Assembly: GCA_030533445.1 (NCBI GenBank) | Contig: CM060062.1 | Location: 17,564,164-17,628,163 of the forward strand | Reading direction: 5' to 3' | Origin: Cyprinodon diabolis | Lineage: Eukaryota > Chordata > Actinopteri > Cyprinodontiformes > Cyprinodontidae | DNA length: 64,000 bases | Shown: one piece after another, positions 25,933 to 38,273 of the stretch | Numbering within the stretch: position 1 is the first letter of the stretch | Layout of the letters: each line of letters opens with the position of its first letter | Program-made: the position numbers and the translations under genes | The notes under the pieces: generated by a model | What the model was told of the DNA's origin: nothing | Database searches by the model: none | Seen by the model: the letters and a program-made list of their open reading frames with translations, nothing else

Positions 25933-26937
25933 TCAGTATTTAGTTGGGCCTCCTTTGGCCTGTATTACTGCAGCAATGCGGCGTGGCATGGAGTCGATCA
26001 GTCTGTGGCACTGCTCAGGTGTTATGATAGCCCAGGTTGCTCTAATAGTGGCTTTTAGCTCTTCTGAATTGTTGGGTCTGGTGTATTGCATCTTCTTCTT
26101 CACAATACCCCATAGATTTTCTATGGGGTTAAGGTCAGGAGAGTTTGCTGGCCAATTAAGAACAGGGATACCATGGTCCTTCAACCAGGTACTGGTAGCT
26201 TTGGCACTGTGTGCAGGTGCCAAGTCCTGTTGGAAAATGAAATCTGCATCTCCAAAAAGTTGGTCAGCTGCAGGAAGCATGAAGTGCTCTAAAACTTCCT
26301 GGTATGTGGCTGCGTTGACCCTGGACCTCAGAAAACACAATGGACCAACACCAGCAGATGACATGGCACCCCAAACCATCACTGACTGTGGAAACTTTAC
26401 ACTGGACTTCAAGCAACGTGGATGAAGTGCCTCTCTTCTTTTCCTCCAGACTCTGGGACCTTGATTTCCAAAGGAAATGCAAAATTTACTTTCATCAGAG
26501 AACATGACTTTGGACCACTCACCAGCAGTCCAGTCCTGTTTCTCTTTAGCCCAGGCAAGACGCTTCTGACGCTGTCTGTGGTTCAAGAGTGGCTTGACAC
26601 AAGGAATGCGACAGCAGAAACCCATGTCTTTCATACGTCTGTGTGTGGTGGTTCTTGAAGCACTCACTCCAGCTGCAGTCCACTCTTTGTGAATCTCCCC
26701 CACATTTTTGAATGGGTTTTGTTTCACAATCCTCTCCAGGGTGCGGTTATCTCTCTTGCTTGTACACTTTTTTCGACCACATCTTTTCCTTCCCTTCGCC
26801 TCTCTATTAATGTGCTTGGACACTGAGCTCTGTGAACAGCCAGCCTCTTTAGCGATGACCTTTTGTGTCTTGCCCTCCTTGTGCAAGGTGTCGATGGTCG
26901 TCTTTTGGACAACTGTCAAGTCAGCAGTCTTCCCCAT
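25933..26937 (-). CDS. Tc1-type transposase, full length
   Basis: The 334-residue product has the whole family layout. The N-terminal DNA-binding half has two helix-turn-helix units (VIAKEAGCSQSSVSKHI near residue 27, and a second around VSASRTTTHRRMKDMG near 91) joined by a basic GRKKC segment that stands where Tc1 proteins have the GRPR AT-hook-like motif. The catalytic half has Asp148 (FSDESKF), Asp238 (FQQDLAPAH) and Glu273 (NSPDLNPIENLW), with exactly 34 residues between the last two, the DD34E signature. It also has the VMVWGAMS strand and the terminal GGPTKY seen in fish Tc1 proteins. I chose the start at 26937 (MGKTADLT) over an in-frame ATG 36 bases upstream because related proteins begin MGK. 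It would act in the nucleus to cut and paste the surrounding element at TA sites. I see no stop, frameshift or missing catalytic residue. Whether it is expressed or active is unknown. Confidence 0.95.
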   Translation of the reverse strand: MGKTADLTVVQKTTIDTLHKEGKTQKVIAKEAGCSQSSVSKHINREAKGRKRCGRKKCTSKRDNRTLERIVKQNPFKNVGEIHKEWTAAGVSASRTTTHRRMKDMGFCCRIPCVKPLLNHRQRQKRLAWAKEKQDWTAGEWSKVMFSDESKFCISFGNQGPRVWRKRREALHPRCLKSSVKFPQSVMVWGAMSSAGVGPLCFLRSRVNAATYQEVLEHFMLPAADQLFGDADFIFQQDLAPAHSAKATSTWLKDHGIPVLNWPANSPDLNPIENLWGIVKKKMQYTRPNNSEELKATIRATWAIITPEQCHRLIDSMPRRIAAVIQAKGGPTKY

Positions 26938-27054
26938 GATTGTGTAGCCTATAGAACTAGACTGAAAGACCATTTAAAGGCTTTTGCAGGTGGTTTGAGT
27001 TAATTAGCTGATTAGAGTGTGGCACCAGGGGCCATCAATTTTGAACCTTTTCAC

Positions 27055-27256
27055 AATATTCTAATTTTCTGATATGATGAATTTGAGATTTTCATTTGTT
27101 GTCATTTGTAATCATCAAAATTAAACAAAATAAACATCTGAAATATATGAGTTTGTATGTAATGTATGAATATAATATACAAGTTTCACTTTTTAAATGG
27201 AATTACTGAAATCAATCTACTTTTTCATGATATTCTAATTTTATGACCAGCACCTG
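27055..27256 (-). repeat. Right terminal inverted repeat of the intact Tc1 element
   Basis: 202-bp partner of 25645-25846, on the 5' side of the transposase gene, so it would also supply the upstream region for transcription. Confidence 0.92.
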
Positions 27257-27258
27257 TA

Positions 27259-30200
27259 TCAATAAATGTTTCAAACCGAATTACAAAAAAATCTATATGT
27301 AACTGCCACTTCTCTGATATCTACTCTTGGATTTCCAACAAAAATCTCCAGTATTTATTTTTGTCCAAAACATTTCATTCTACTTATTCTAAGTGCAGCT
27401 TTAATGATTCTTATTTCTGTCTCTTCCAGACAACCCATGTTGGACCACCTGAGACCTGTTGGCCACTTTTTTCTTTATAAACCTTTCAACATTTTAGTCT
27501 TCATCAGTTCCATTCTGTAATATCACAAACCTTACCTAAGCTTCATACCGAATGCAAAAGTCACAGTGGTCAAATTGATCTTGCAGTCTAATGCAAAAAC
27601 GCAACAAATGTAGACTGATGAAGATCCTGTTCATCATGTTTTATATTTAGGGGGATAAAATGTCTTCTACCAGAACATTCCAGCAGATATTGCTTTATGT
27701 GCAGAATTGAATTAAAGTAAGTTAAGTGTTTTAAGAGAAAGTTTTTTTTTTACTATCATCTAAACCCACTGAGGTGGTCAGAAGACAAGTTACTTAACTA
27801 ACTGTATCTAAAAGTATCTATGTGAACACTGTAAACACTAGTCAGTTTTTTTAAGATAACCATTTTAATGAAAGAAGCAGAAGATAAGGGGTTAAACTTA
27901 TACGTGAAACCATTCACATTTTTACTATCTCTGTTGCTTTGGTACAATTTTCCAACCATCACAGTGGATTAACTCCAAAACCAGTGTCTTTTTCAAAATC
28001 CCTAATGCATCTCTCAAAAGCAAATATCTATGTCAATGAACATTTCAATGCCATTAAAGTTACAAGTCATTTTGTTAATGCATGTAAAAATGTGTGAAAG
28101 ACCATAAAACTATTTTGTTACTTTAGTTGCCAATATACGGTGTGGTCTGGATGGATACTCTGATGTAAATTATGGCTACAGTAACTTTGATTATCCATAT
28201 TTGATTATTGTGAATAGTAAGTTACATTTCATTGTATGTGGGAAGTTTTTAGACTAAAAAGGGTACAAATTTATGTCCTTTTCTGTTTGTTCTGTAGTTT
28301 TTTGTATCATATCATTGGAAAAGACAGAACTGTGTAACACCTTGCATGAAAAAATAAGTTGAAACAAACATGAACATGGAGTATAAGACTATAATATAAT
28401 ACATTCTTTGGTTAAATGGTTCATTCATCATGATACTGCCCATATTACAAAGAATATTTGACATCTTTTCAAACTATCATCTACTTTGGCAAGTCATCTC
28501 CAGTCTGACACATCTCTTGTTTGGTGCAAAGATCCTAGTGGAGGGTGTCAAAAAAAATAAGGCCTTCTGCATTTAATGGCCACTCTGTATTTGCACACAC
28601 AGTGGCTCAAATCTACTTTATATGGATAGATTTAGAAAAAAAGTCTAATGGACACAAATTGAAAAAGACACTTGACTTATTATGGCTACTTGATTAAACT
28701 TTTTGAGTCTAAATACTTAACCAATAAACTAACGCCTTAATGTTATGAGTGGTGAGAATATTATATAATACTCATTATAGTATATTTTCATCAGTCTGAC
28801 ATAAACAATTGATAATGCCAGAAATAGAAGACAGTTGTTTATTATTATTTGCATGGATTCCCCAAGCATTTGCAAAGATCTGTCAAAAAAGAAAAATCTT
28901 GATTATGTCCCACTAATTTAGAAATGCCATCCTAAACAAGATTTCTCCCTTATACAATGAGATGTTGCTTTTTGTAGCTTGGAAACTGTCTCAGCATCTT
29001 GCTTGCTTTCTATAACATTTTATTTTTCTTTATGGTCATTGTTGTGCCTGCAATGTGTACTTTTTGTCTTGTGTGTATGTGTGGCATATTGTTGTCTTGG
29101 TTGTGCAGTGAAAAAAAAACATTGTAATGTGAAGCAAAAGAAAATAAAGAAAAATGCAAAGGTATCAGTCTTGCTGCATTTAATAGACATGTTTACACAC
29201 TATATAAATAATCCTGTATGCCTGGCCAATGAAATGCAGAGATGGAGTTGAGAACACTAGTACAAGATGTATAAAAGAGGACAATTGCACCCAAGGTCTG
29301 AACCAGACAATGCTTCAAGTATGTGATACAAAAGCAAAAACACTAAATATATCCCCACATAAAAAAAAAAAAATATATATATATAGTGGTTAGGCCAAAC
29401 ACCAACTATTAAACTCTTTTGTTAAGAAGCATGACCTTTCTACTTAAATAAAGAACTTTCTAGTTAAATAAAGGCCAAATAAATATATATATAGTCAATC
29501 TTTCTATTATTATTGAATCATTGTTTCTCACAACTGCATTTGAATCTCAACCAGATGAAAAGCCTTGATTCCATCTTCCATCATGCTGAGCCCCAGTAGA
29601 TTATCAGGTTAAACATTTGGGAAAGCCATTATACTATTACAGTTTTGTTTTAGTTGAGCTTCATGTAAAGCTAAAGATAAAAATAAGTTACAAGTGGCTG
29701 ATGGAACCAAGCATAATCTAATGCTTCACCAATACTTTTGTTGATTTATCTTAGCCAGTCTGGGAAAAATAAAACAACCGCTTAGCAGAATGCATTTACA
29801 TTACAGTAGGGTGCACCGGATGAGGAGGATTTAGTGAGGAAAAGGTATGTAACTTTTCATTGGAGAGATTTTCAGTCAGACACAAGCTCATGGGAGGAAA
29901 CCGAGCACTTGTTAAAACCTACCAAACCTGGCTCAGTCCTCACCTAGACCTGGCTATCCATCAGAGTGACTGAGCTGAATTTACAGTGCGACCTGATCGG
30001 TCATCATTTATAACTTTTACTGGCCCTAAGTGGAGGCAATCACTAGCTTGTGTTTGTGTAAGAGGAGACCTCCACCTGCGAGGGTCTACCATTAACATAA
30101 ACCTTACTTGGAGGAAGATATGTCATCTGTCAGTGTACACTTGGGGTTGGAGCTTGGCCTGAAAGAATTCTGCAAGGAAGACTTTTTCTTCTCAAATGAG

Positions 30201-31369
30201 CACTGGTATTTTTCTAAAACAATATAGATCAATGACTAATCTCAAGTAATTTCTCAGAACTGTGAATTTGAAACTTCTGGAGCGCTTTAAAAAAGATGAG
30301 GCTCTTAATTTACATATCTTAGCTTTATAGCTTAGGAAATAGAGGATAGTACAAAGAAAGTGCTGAACAGAATGTAACCATGTGTGTCAAACAAACTGTC
30401 TTAACCTCTTGATAAGTGAAAGATTTCAAAGCAAGGTTGAAGAGTTGTAGTTCAAACTGGATGATGGTACAACACTAATGAAGAAAACCCCTGAAGCCTC
30501 TACGTAGCGCCTCAGGGGGTATGGGCAGCCTGTGTCTTTGAAGTGTCGCCGATACTGGCTTCTGTTCAGGCTTCCTGTGGACGCTCCAATGAACTTGATC
30601 ACCCAGCAAGTAAATCTTCAACCAAAGTGATGGACAGAAAGAGGGCAGATTAGGACACTAGCCAGAAGAAATAGTCCTATCACAATACTAGGGCTAGATG
30701 TGTGAAAAAGTTTCCACAGTATCATAGATTTCTACATTAAAAATGTTTTCGTTAAGCACAGTTCATGTTTGGGTTAGAGCGATTATGTTTCACATTGGAA
30801 AAGATGGAAAGGCAAAATCAGTGAGAGTGAGAACCACAGCATCTGATGAAAATATGTTTGGCCGAGCACCACATCCCTGATTTGGACTCTCATCAGTTAG
30901 TTAAATGTGATCAAACTCCAACATTGTTCCTGCCCACACATTCACATTTTCAGTTTTAGACACATTTTGCATGACGGGATTCCAAGGGACGTATGGGGGG
31001 TTAAGAAGAAGGTTTAAAATAAGTATAACAGTTAAGGTTCGGATTAGCATGCACAGCATGTGGGACTGTCGTAAAGTCATCAACAGAAGTGACTGTTCAC
31101 TGTTGCTACGTGCTCATCCAGGGGGACTTAATGCTGTAAGTAAATGACATGTTACAAGCTGCTTGTTTACTTAAGATGAAAACCTTTTAATCAATTTGAA
31201 TAATTCATTAGACCTGACTGCATTGTTTGATAACTAGGAAAAAATTTAAATGGGCACTCTTGCACTCTGTCTGTATAATTTGATTAAACTATTAGTATCT
31301 TTCCAAGTTTAATGTGCTTCTCCATAAAATACTCTTTAATTGTGAAATGGGCACTCTTTCTTTTATTAA
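27259..31369. other. No gene seen
   Basis: AT-rich DNA. A short TA microsatellite lies near 29372-29387. 29815-30125 and 30480-30650 are less AT-rich, and the second contains a small hairpin, CCCCTGA...TCAGGGG, at about 30488-30519. The 90-codon frame at 28979-29251 has a hydrophobic, Cys-rich composition but no support as a gene. Confidence 0.4.
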
Positions 31370-31377
31370 AAACTGAC

Positions 31378-31728
31378 TAGAGCTGAAATAATTAATCTGA
31401 TTAATCGAGATAATTGAATATTGAAAAATTGTAAACTAATTTAGTAATCAATTAATCGTTAACTGGAGTATAGAGACAGTAAGACATGCATCAAAATTGT
31501 AAAAACAATGTATGAATATTTGGCATTTAATGTAAAAAAAAAAAGATTTCCGTCCATCAAAATGCTCCATCCAGATCTCCTCAAGTAAAAAAGTTTTAGT
31601 TTCACCTGGTTTAATTTGGTAAAAAAAATCTTCTTTAAGGAACCTTTGCTTATCAGATTATTATCTATTAATAAAAAACTAATCAACAGATAAGTTGGTT
31701 TGCAAAATAATTGTTATTTGCAGCACTA
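31378..31728. mobile_element. Old hAT-like MITE
   Basis: The left end TAGAGCTGAAATAATTAATC and right end AATTGTTATTTGCAGCACTA are imperfect complements of the TAGNGCTGCAA type common among vertebrate hAT MITEs. The flanks AAACTGAC (31370-31377) and AAAGTAAC (31729-31736) match at 6 of 8 bases. The interior near the left end has ATTAATC repeats. There is no coding content. Confidence 0.6.
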
Positions 31729-31736
31729 AAAGTAAC

Positions 31737-34700
31737 TTAAAGATTTGATTTTACGCAGGTAAATCACATTGTGAGGATGGTTTACCAGAGCTTGGTATGG
31801 TTACTCCTCTTAACCCTCTAAGGCTCCTGTTGCAAAACATTTGCATAAATACATGCCGACATACCCATGCAGACAAAAAACTTGGAAGGAGGTGTATTCA
31901 CAGAATTACTTGGCCACACAAGCATGAGTAGCTAAGAAAATGGGATGACTGCTGGTGTAGAAGAAAATGTTAATTTGTTTTTTTATTTATTATTATTTAC
32001 TTGTTATAACAATGTCAATTTTATTATCTTCTACCTAAGACTGATTTAGCCTGTTCAGTTTGCTTCAAGACAAAGCATGTTAAGTCATGTATTTGATAAA
32101 GTCAAAAGTGCAAAGAGGGAAACATCCTTTTTTGATTTTTTGTTGTTGTTGTTGCTGTTGTGGAGCAATAGGATCTGCAAAGCAGCAAGTCTCATCATAT
32201 CGATCACCTGGGTTGTCAGACAAGACAATAAAAAAAAAAAAACTATTACAAAATAAACAACCTCTAATACATTCATATTTCATATTTTTATATGTTTGCA
32301 TTGGGATCAGGTCAAATATTTCTTTCTGGCTTTGACGTTTATAAACATACTAAACACAACCTTAACCATCAAGGTATAAGCGTGGGAAAACTAACCAAAA
32401 GCTGGCAGGTACACAGCTAACAAATAAATAGTGTTCTCTACCTCAACACTCCTCTAATTACAGGTATGGTTTACCAGCCACGACCTATTAGTGTTTCCTT
32501 CACAAACTATAAAACTAATGACACCATCTTCACGTTGCCTTGGTTTTCTTGAGCCTTCCTTTCTTTCCATGTTCTTGGAAAGAGCAGATTATTTTTAGCT
32601 CTGAGTGGTGATAGTTGTACATTTACAGCCAAAACCAACGTAGGGCTTTCTCCTTCAGTGAGCACTTAACATCCTTCAGTTTAGCTCTGCTAGTCAGAGC
32701 TAAATTCTCTCTGGTAGAGTGTAATACATGTCAGAAAAATAATCAAACTCATGTTACAAAATTGAACTGGGGAATTAGGAATAAGAAAAAAAGAAATATG
32801 ATTCTCAAACACTGTAGTAACTAGTACAGCCCCACATTGCTGCTTAGAGGTGAGCACTTCCAGTAGAGTTGCTCCCCCTTGTGTTAGTAGCTTTAATTGC
32901 AAGGAGAGCTCATCTTTTCAAACACAGGTCAGACAAACAGAAAACCACTCATGTTTAATTGTAAGGTCTAATAGGTGAAGCTTTTCCTACATTATCTAAA
33001 CCTGTGACACATCGGTCAAGCATAAGCACCAAGGAGACCATCCAGTGATCAGAGAATGCAGGTTTGTTCAGTTTTAATGCCACAGGCCACACTTAAGATA
33101 GTTATGAGTGTTCACACACTAAAACAAGCTTGAATGATTTTAGTGCGGTCCTCAGGGCAGGTGGTTAGCTATGACCTTCTCAAATGTAGTTTATAAACCT
33201 TAAAGCTGAATGCTTTAAGGGCATATTTGTTAATGAAAAGCAACAGAGAGGAGGATTAGATTATTATCAGGTATACATTTCTCTTTTTAATATATGTAGA
33301 TTTACATTGTGATGTTCCAGGGTGTACAAAGTGCTGAAAACCTGGTTTTAGAATTTATTAAAGATTAGTAGAACATCATAACGAAATCTACAAGACAGCA
33401 AAACTGTCAGGGCTGTTTTGTCTAGAAAGCCATGAGCATGTTGTCCTACATCCATTAAAACATCTGGTTTGCTTGTTTGCTTACCTGTCACTGCCAAGTC
33501 TCTATCCTGCCCATTCAGAGGTGCTTTGGTATTCACAATGATGTAAAACATGCACATCTAATATATTATTTAGACATATTCGCCCTCTGTAATAAAGCCT
33601 ATTTTTGTTTCTTCCTGCTCCTAATATGACATTGTATTTCCATTATTTTCTCTTTAAACATTAACCACTGGTTTTGACGGGGATGCATTTCTCTTGTGCT
33701 TAAAGATTCAAATGTATTACCACTGGTTGGGATAGGCAGACCGTGATGTTTAAACAGAGCTGACAGAGGAAGCAAGGGAAGGAATGTTTTGCCTAAAATC
33801 TGCTGAAAATTCACTTTTTACAAGTCTTACTCTCTTTTTTTTCCTCCCCTGCTCGCTTTCCCATTACATTACAGTGCTAGGGCTGCAGTTTAAGCCACAC
33901 CAGGTTCTGAGTGGGGATTTCTTACCCATACGGAGTGATAATATCCCTACATGTGAGACACACACAGAATCAATGTCTGCACACTGAAAAAAAATATTTT
34001 TTTATTACTGGATTTCTTGTGTGGTGATTTTGGAAAACATTTGTTTTAAATCCACATTTCATACATAACTGGAATAGAATCAAATCAATTTAATGAAATA
34101 AGAGTCTCAAATATGATTTAAAACCACATTTTTAAGATATTATTTTATTTTGCCAACATGTTTCTGATGAAAATAATTCTAACCATTGGTGTGGCCCATT
34201 CAAGATCTGTGTATGGAGCTAGAGAACAGGGTGATGGAAAAGAGGCCTTACAGTCTTAAAGACTTGAAGCTCATCTCTCATGACAGTTTTTTAGAATATC
34301 GGTGGAAACACAAAAAAACTGGACAGCAATTTTAAGAGATGTTAGTTTCCTGCAAGGCTAACAAATATTTTTTACATAGATTTTTAGGATCCAATTTTTT
34401 TTAATCAATATTCCATTTTATATTATTGTATCAGCTATTGAGAGATGTTTGTTTTAATAAGCATTTTTCAAATAAAGAGAGTTGCATTCAAATGATGTAG
34501 TCATATGAAAATATCTTATGAGAGTCAACTGGTCCAGTCATCAGAGCCATATTTGAAATCAAAAGTTACCTGAAATTATAAATCACTTGGTTACTACTCA
34601 CCAGAATCTTAACATTTGCATTTTCCAAACCTTTTACCTTTAAACCCAAAAAATAACAAAGAGCAACATTTGTGACCCGGAAAATCAGTTCAGAACAACT

Positions 34701-37055
34701 CAAGCGAAATCTACACTGAATGTATTGGTAGTATTTATTTAAAACAAACACATTTTTTAACATTAATAGTGTAAACATGCTTTACTTAATTTGTTTTTAG
34801 CTTAATTTCTAAGGATGATCTCACAAATTTTTAACTCCTCAGCCATGTGCGACTTGCTCTATAATGATATCAAACCAGGTGCTCTCTAAAAAGGCTGTAA
34901 CCAAGCTATGTAAACTCATGTTTGAAAGATTTCTTATTTTATTTTGTATTACAAGTATATTACAGTATTACAAGTTTTAATATGTAACAATATTAAGTAA
35001 CAGTATTAAAAGTTAATGACAATAAAACCCATCTGCATGGCTGTTCAACTGTTAAATACATAAATACTAACTGCGTATTACTTAATAACCAGATAGATAT
35101 TTTTATTGATAAAATTCCATTTGCTATATATCTATTTTAAAAATCAACCAAAAATTGTAAAATGACAATAAAGTAGTGGTTTTACAGTATTCTTTTTAGT
35201 TTAGTCGTGCAATCACATCACATTTTTTAGTGAGTGCTGTTCCAAAGATATCTACCTGCTCTGTAAAACAATGTTATTTCTTCAATCGCTTGGCAGAAGT
35301 AGGCCTCAAAAGTGTTAAGACCACCTGGCAGGTAGAAAAAAAAGGAGCCTTGTTATCCTCAAAGTTCTCATTTTGTCTGAGTGATTATAGAAAGCCATGA
35401 GTCCACACCAGAAAGTCTGGATGCCCCACTTGCTGCTAGTTGGCTGATTGGTGTGCAGCTAGAAAAGCTACTTTCTCACATGGTGTCTTGACTGAACTTG
35501 AATCAGACGCTGATTAGATCAAATTGCTGAGAGAAACCTGTGTACCCCCGTGTGCCCACCTTTATATATCGCCTCAGTGCCAGCAGTTAAATTGGACATT
35601 TGGAGGAAGAGAAGCGGTGATTTGATTATACGCAGGTTCCTCTAGCTGACTGTCATGCCTAGAAGAGCTGAGACTTCCTACTATCGCCAGCAATTTGATT
35701 CGTGTTCGTAACAATATAAGACAATACAATGAAGCTACACCACAGAAAACTCTAGATCATTTTTTTTCTCTTAGGCTCTGTTTTAGTCCATCTATGGACA
35801 TTCATACACTTTTTTGTAGAATGAAAAAGCACATTTAACAAACCTGTATTGTTAATAGTAACGAGAAAAAAAAGCCTGAAGGATATTCATTTTATTATAT
35901 ATTAATCTGCAGGAGGGTTGGGTGGATTTGATACAAAAAAAAATGTAAACTAACTTTAATGGACTGAAAATTCTATTGGTCTTTAGAATGAATTAAAATC
36001 TAGATGGACAGGGGCCAGGACAGGGGTGTTACTGTGACAATGTCCCCTCTAATTGTTTTATTATAGGGACAGCTCATTATTAGAATGGAAAAGGGAGGGC
36101 AATGAATGACACAAATGGATGCCATGGATGACAGCTGTGCCAAGTTGAAGAGCCGTCTCCTTGAAACAGAAGAAGAGATCAGATAAGTGTGTGCTTGTGT
36201 GTGTCTGTGTAGGGGAGGTTCATTCCCCATGAATCATTGGAAAGCTCATTTATTCCTTTAAAACTGAACAAAACATCATAAATACTGTACATTATTCACA
36301 CAAAAAAATAATTCATTAAGCAGTTATTAATCATGTCTTACACAAATTTGAAAATAAGTTTAGATTTCTGGTCATGTTCGACTGACAGGAGTTTTCAGAT
36401 AGTTGTAAAATGTAATATGCCATGAACATTTCTGTATGCTTGCTAAATTAAAACCAAAACATATAAGTGACCACTGTTTGCATACACACTGTTAAATCCA
36501 TCATCTGTAAAATGAAAAAGCTGATTTTTTAGTACCTGGTAATACCTTTACAGCATTTTCACAAATCGTGATCAATGATGAGTTTCAATATTTGTTTATC
36601 CAAATATTCTATTAAGGATTTTGGTTCCCCTCTTTTAGTGAACAATTGTTCTCATAAAAGCTGGAAAAAAGGTAAGTTATTTCATTTAACCACAAAAACA
36701 GGAATGTCATCTTTTGACTTTTGACAAGAAACTGGCATGATGGGCAAAGATCTTTCATCCGATTTAGAGTCATGACACTTGATCATGGTAATTCCAGAGC
36801 ACCTACCAGAGCATTATCTTGAAACTCTGGTAGGAGGTCAAACTGGTGAATTCCTCAATTTGATGTGTTGGGTAAGACAAGGTTTACACAAATGCACTCC
36901 ATCCAATTCAAAATTCAGCAATCATACACCACAGTGTTGGTATACTGTAATACTTAAAACCGTACTAACATACTGAATGCACTGATAAAATAGTAAGTTC
37001 CAAGGGTATGATATCTTTAGAAAGGTAGCATATTTTCTTTAAACATGGGCATAGC
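31737..37055. other. No gene seen
   Basis: AT-rich DNA. A GTT/GTTGCT microsatellite lies at about 32138-32160. 35380-35700 and 36000-36190 are higher-complexity islands, the latter with TAATTG and TCATTATTA homeodomain-like sites. They could be conserved regulatory DNA, but nothing in this sequence alone shows it. Confidence 0.4.
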
Positions 37056-37303
37056 TGTCATGGTCTTGGTTCTGCTGTTGTCTTTGCTGTCCTCCCGTGC
37101 TGTTGTCCACGTTCCTCATCTCTCCCTGGCTCCTCGTGTTTCGTTTCCCCCAGATGTCTCCATAGTTCTGGTTTGCTTTGATTATTGTTTGGATTTTTGC
37201 ATTCCCGCCTTTGTTACTGTTTTTGCCCCATTAAACTACCAAGAAATCTCCTCAGCCTCTCTGCCTCTGCATTTGGGTCCTCTACCACAACCAAACCCTG
37301 ACA
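37056..37303 (+). repeat. 5' LTR of a Gypsy-like retroelement
   Basis: 248 bp beginning TGTCATGG and ending CCCTGACA (TGTCA/TGACA inverted ends). It has an ATTAAA polyadenylation-like signal near 37230 and the phrase TCTGCATTTGGGTCC close to the 3' end, which I associate with fish Gypsy-type LTRs. The bases directly after the LTR (TTAGGAACC) do not start with TGG, so a standard tRNA primer site is not evident. Confidence 0.72.
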
Positions 37304-37319
37304 TTAGGAACCAACCAAG

Positions 37320-38273
37320 ATGGACCCAGCAGAGCCCAGTCTGGACACCCTGAGGGACTTTTTCCTCAATCTAGGCAATACTCTGGACTCAATATCCAAC
37401 CTCACACTGCCTTGGAAGAGGGTGAGTGCAACTAGTCAACTTAAACAGATTCTCCTCTCAAACTCCACACTCATATCTCCCCCAGCATTATCTGAACTGT
37501 TTGAAGAGTTGGAGTGGAACCACCAAGCAGCCAGCGCTCAGCTCTTCAGCAGACCTCCACCACCCAAACCATCTCTTCATCTCCTTCCTACCCTGCTGTC
37601 AATCACCTCCGGTCCAGTTCCACCACCTTCACCAGCTGTTGGTCCCCCCATGCCGTCTGCCTCCTCCAGGCGTAAGCGCCGCCGGGGGAGGAAATCCACT
37701 CCCTCTCCGGCAGGTAAACCTGACGCCACCACTCCCTCTCCGGCGGGTCAGCCTGACGCCACCACTCCCTCTCCGGCGGGTCAGCCTGACGCCACCACTC
37801 CCTCTCCGGCGGGTCAGCCTGACGCCTCCACTCCCTCTCCGGCGGGTCCGGCGGGTCAGCCTGATGCCTCCACTCCCTCTCCAGCGGGTCAGCCTGATGC
37901 CTCCACTCCCTCTCCGGTGGGTCATCCCTCTCCGGCGGGTCAGCCTGACGCCTCCACTCCCTCTCCGGCGGGTCAGCCTGACGCCTCCACTCCCATGGGT
38001 CAGCCAGCTGCCAGCCTTAGCTCCCCTTATAACCAGGTCAGTTTCTCCCTAAATCTCAGTCATCACCTCCATGACCAACAGCTAGCCCCATCCTTAAAGA
38101 AACTCATTATTACACCCCCTACAGTCAGAGCTCCCCATATTGAGGAGTCTCAATTATGGACCTTCTTTTATGGGGAGAGGGAAGATCTTTTCCTTTTCCT
38201 GCCACCCCCATCAGCTTCAGTGCCCATTAACGGTCCAGTTTCCCTAGCTCCATCTCTGTTACATCTCTGTTAA
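37320..38273 (+). CDS. Gag-like ORF with proline-rich decapeptide-type repeats
   Basis: The 317-codon frame starts 17 bases after the LTR. It opens MDPAEPSLDTLRDFF, resembling the MDPAE-type gag start of fish Gypsy elements. Residues 1-90 are moderately complex and helical in character. A Pro/Ser-rich linker, a basic cluster (SSRRKRRRGRK, about residues 115-125) and eight or nine copies of PSPAGQPDAST follow (about residues 128-224). The last 90 residues are unlike a capsid, and no zinc knuckle (CX2CX4HX4C) is present. No protease or polymerase frame follows. It is therefore probably the gag-region remnant of a non-autonomous or truncated element. The basic cluster could bind nucleic acid. 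I do not know the function, and this could equally be an untranslated decayed frame. Confidence 0.6.
   Translation: MDPAEPSLDTLRDFFLNLGNTLDSISNLTLPWKRVSATSQLKQILLSNSTLISPPALSELFEELEWNHQAASAQLFSRPPPPKPSLHLLPTLLSITSGPVPPPSPAVGPPMPSASSRRKRRRGRKSTPSPAGKPDATTPSPAGQPDATTPSPAGQPDATTPSPAGQPDASTPSPAGPAGQPDASTPSPAGQPDASTPSPVGHPSPAGQPDASTPSPAGQPDASTPMGQPAASLSSPYNQVSFSLNLSHHLHDQQLAPSLKKLIITPPTVRAPHIEESQLWTFFYGEREDLFLFLPPPSASVPINGPVSLAPSLLHLC
37701..37991 (+). repeat. 33-bp coding minisatellite
   Basis: The unit CCCTCTCCGGCGGGTCAGCC + TGACGCCACCACT recurs about eight times, plus a partial unit. One copy carries a 9-bp GGTCCGGCG-type expansion. Because 33 is a multiple of three, length changes preserve the surrounding reading frame. 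The unit is much richer in G+C than the surrounding DNA. Confidence 0.9.

Larger units (their letters stand above)
25645..27256 (-). mobile_element. Apparently intact Tc1-type transposon
   Basis: The ends CAGGTGCTTGTC and GACCAGCACCTG lie next to TA on each side (25643-25644 and 27257-27258). The inverted repeats are long (202 bp each) and enclose one uninterrupted transposase gene. The motif AAAATTAGAATAT occurs at the outer and inner edge of each inverted repeat, the IR/DR arrangement of many fish Tc1 elements. The 1,612-bp length is normal. Intact gene, ends and TA flanks make this a candidate for a recently mobile copy. Confidence 0.95.

Noticed and set aside
25901..26425. 174-codon plus-strand frame opposite the Tc1 transposase
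   Set aside because: Antisense shadow of the transposase gene with no independent support.
36000..36190. Higher-complexity islands (also 21130-21640, 23450-23630, 29815-30125) as conserved regulatory elements
   Set aside because: Conservation cannot be judged from a single sequence. Homeodomain-like sites are expected by chance in AT-rich DNA.
37045..37353. 102-codon frame with a hydrophobic start
   Set aside because: It begins outside the LTR and runs through LTR sequence into the gag-like region in another frame. The signal-peptide look is accidental.
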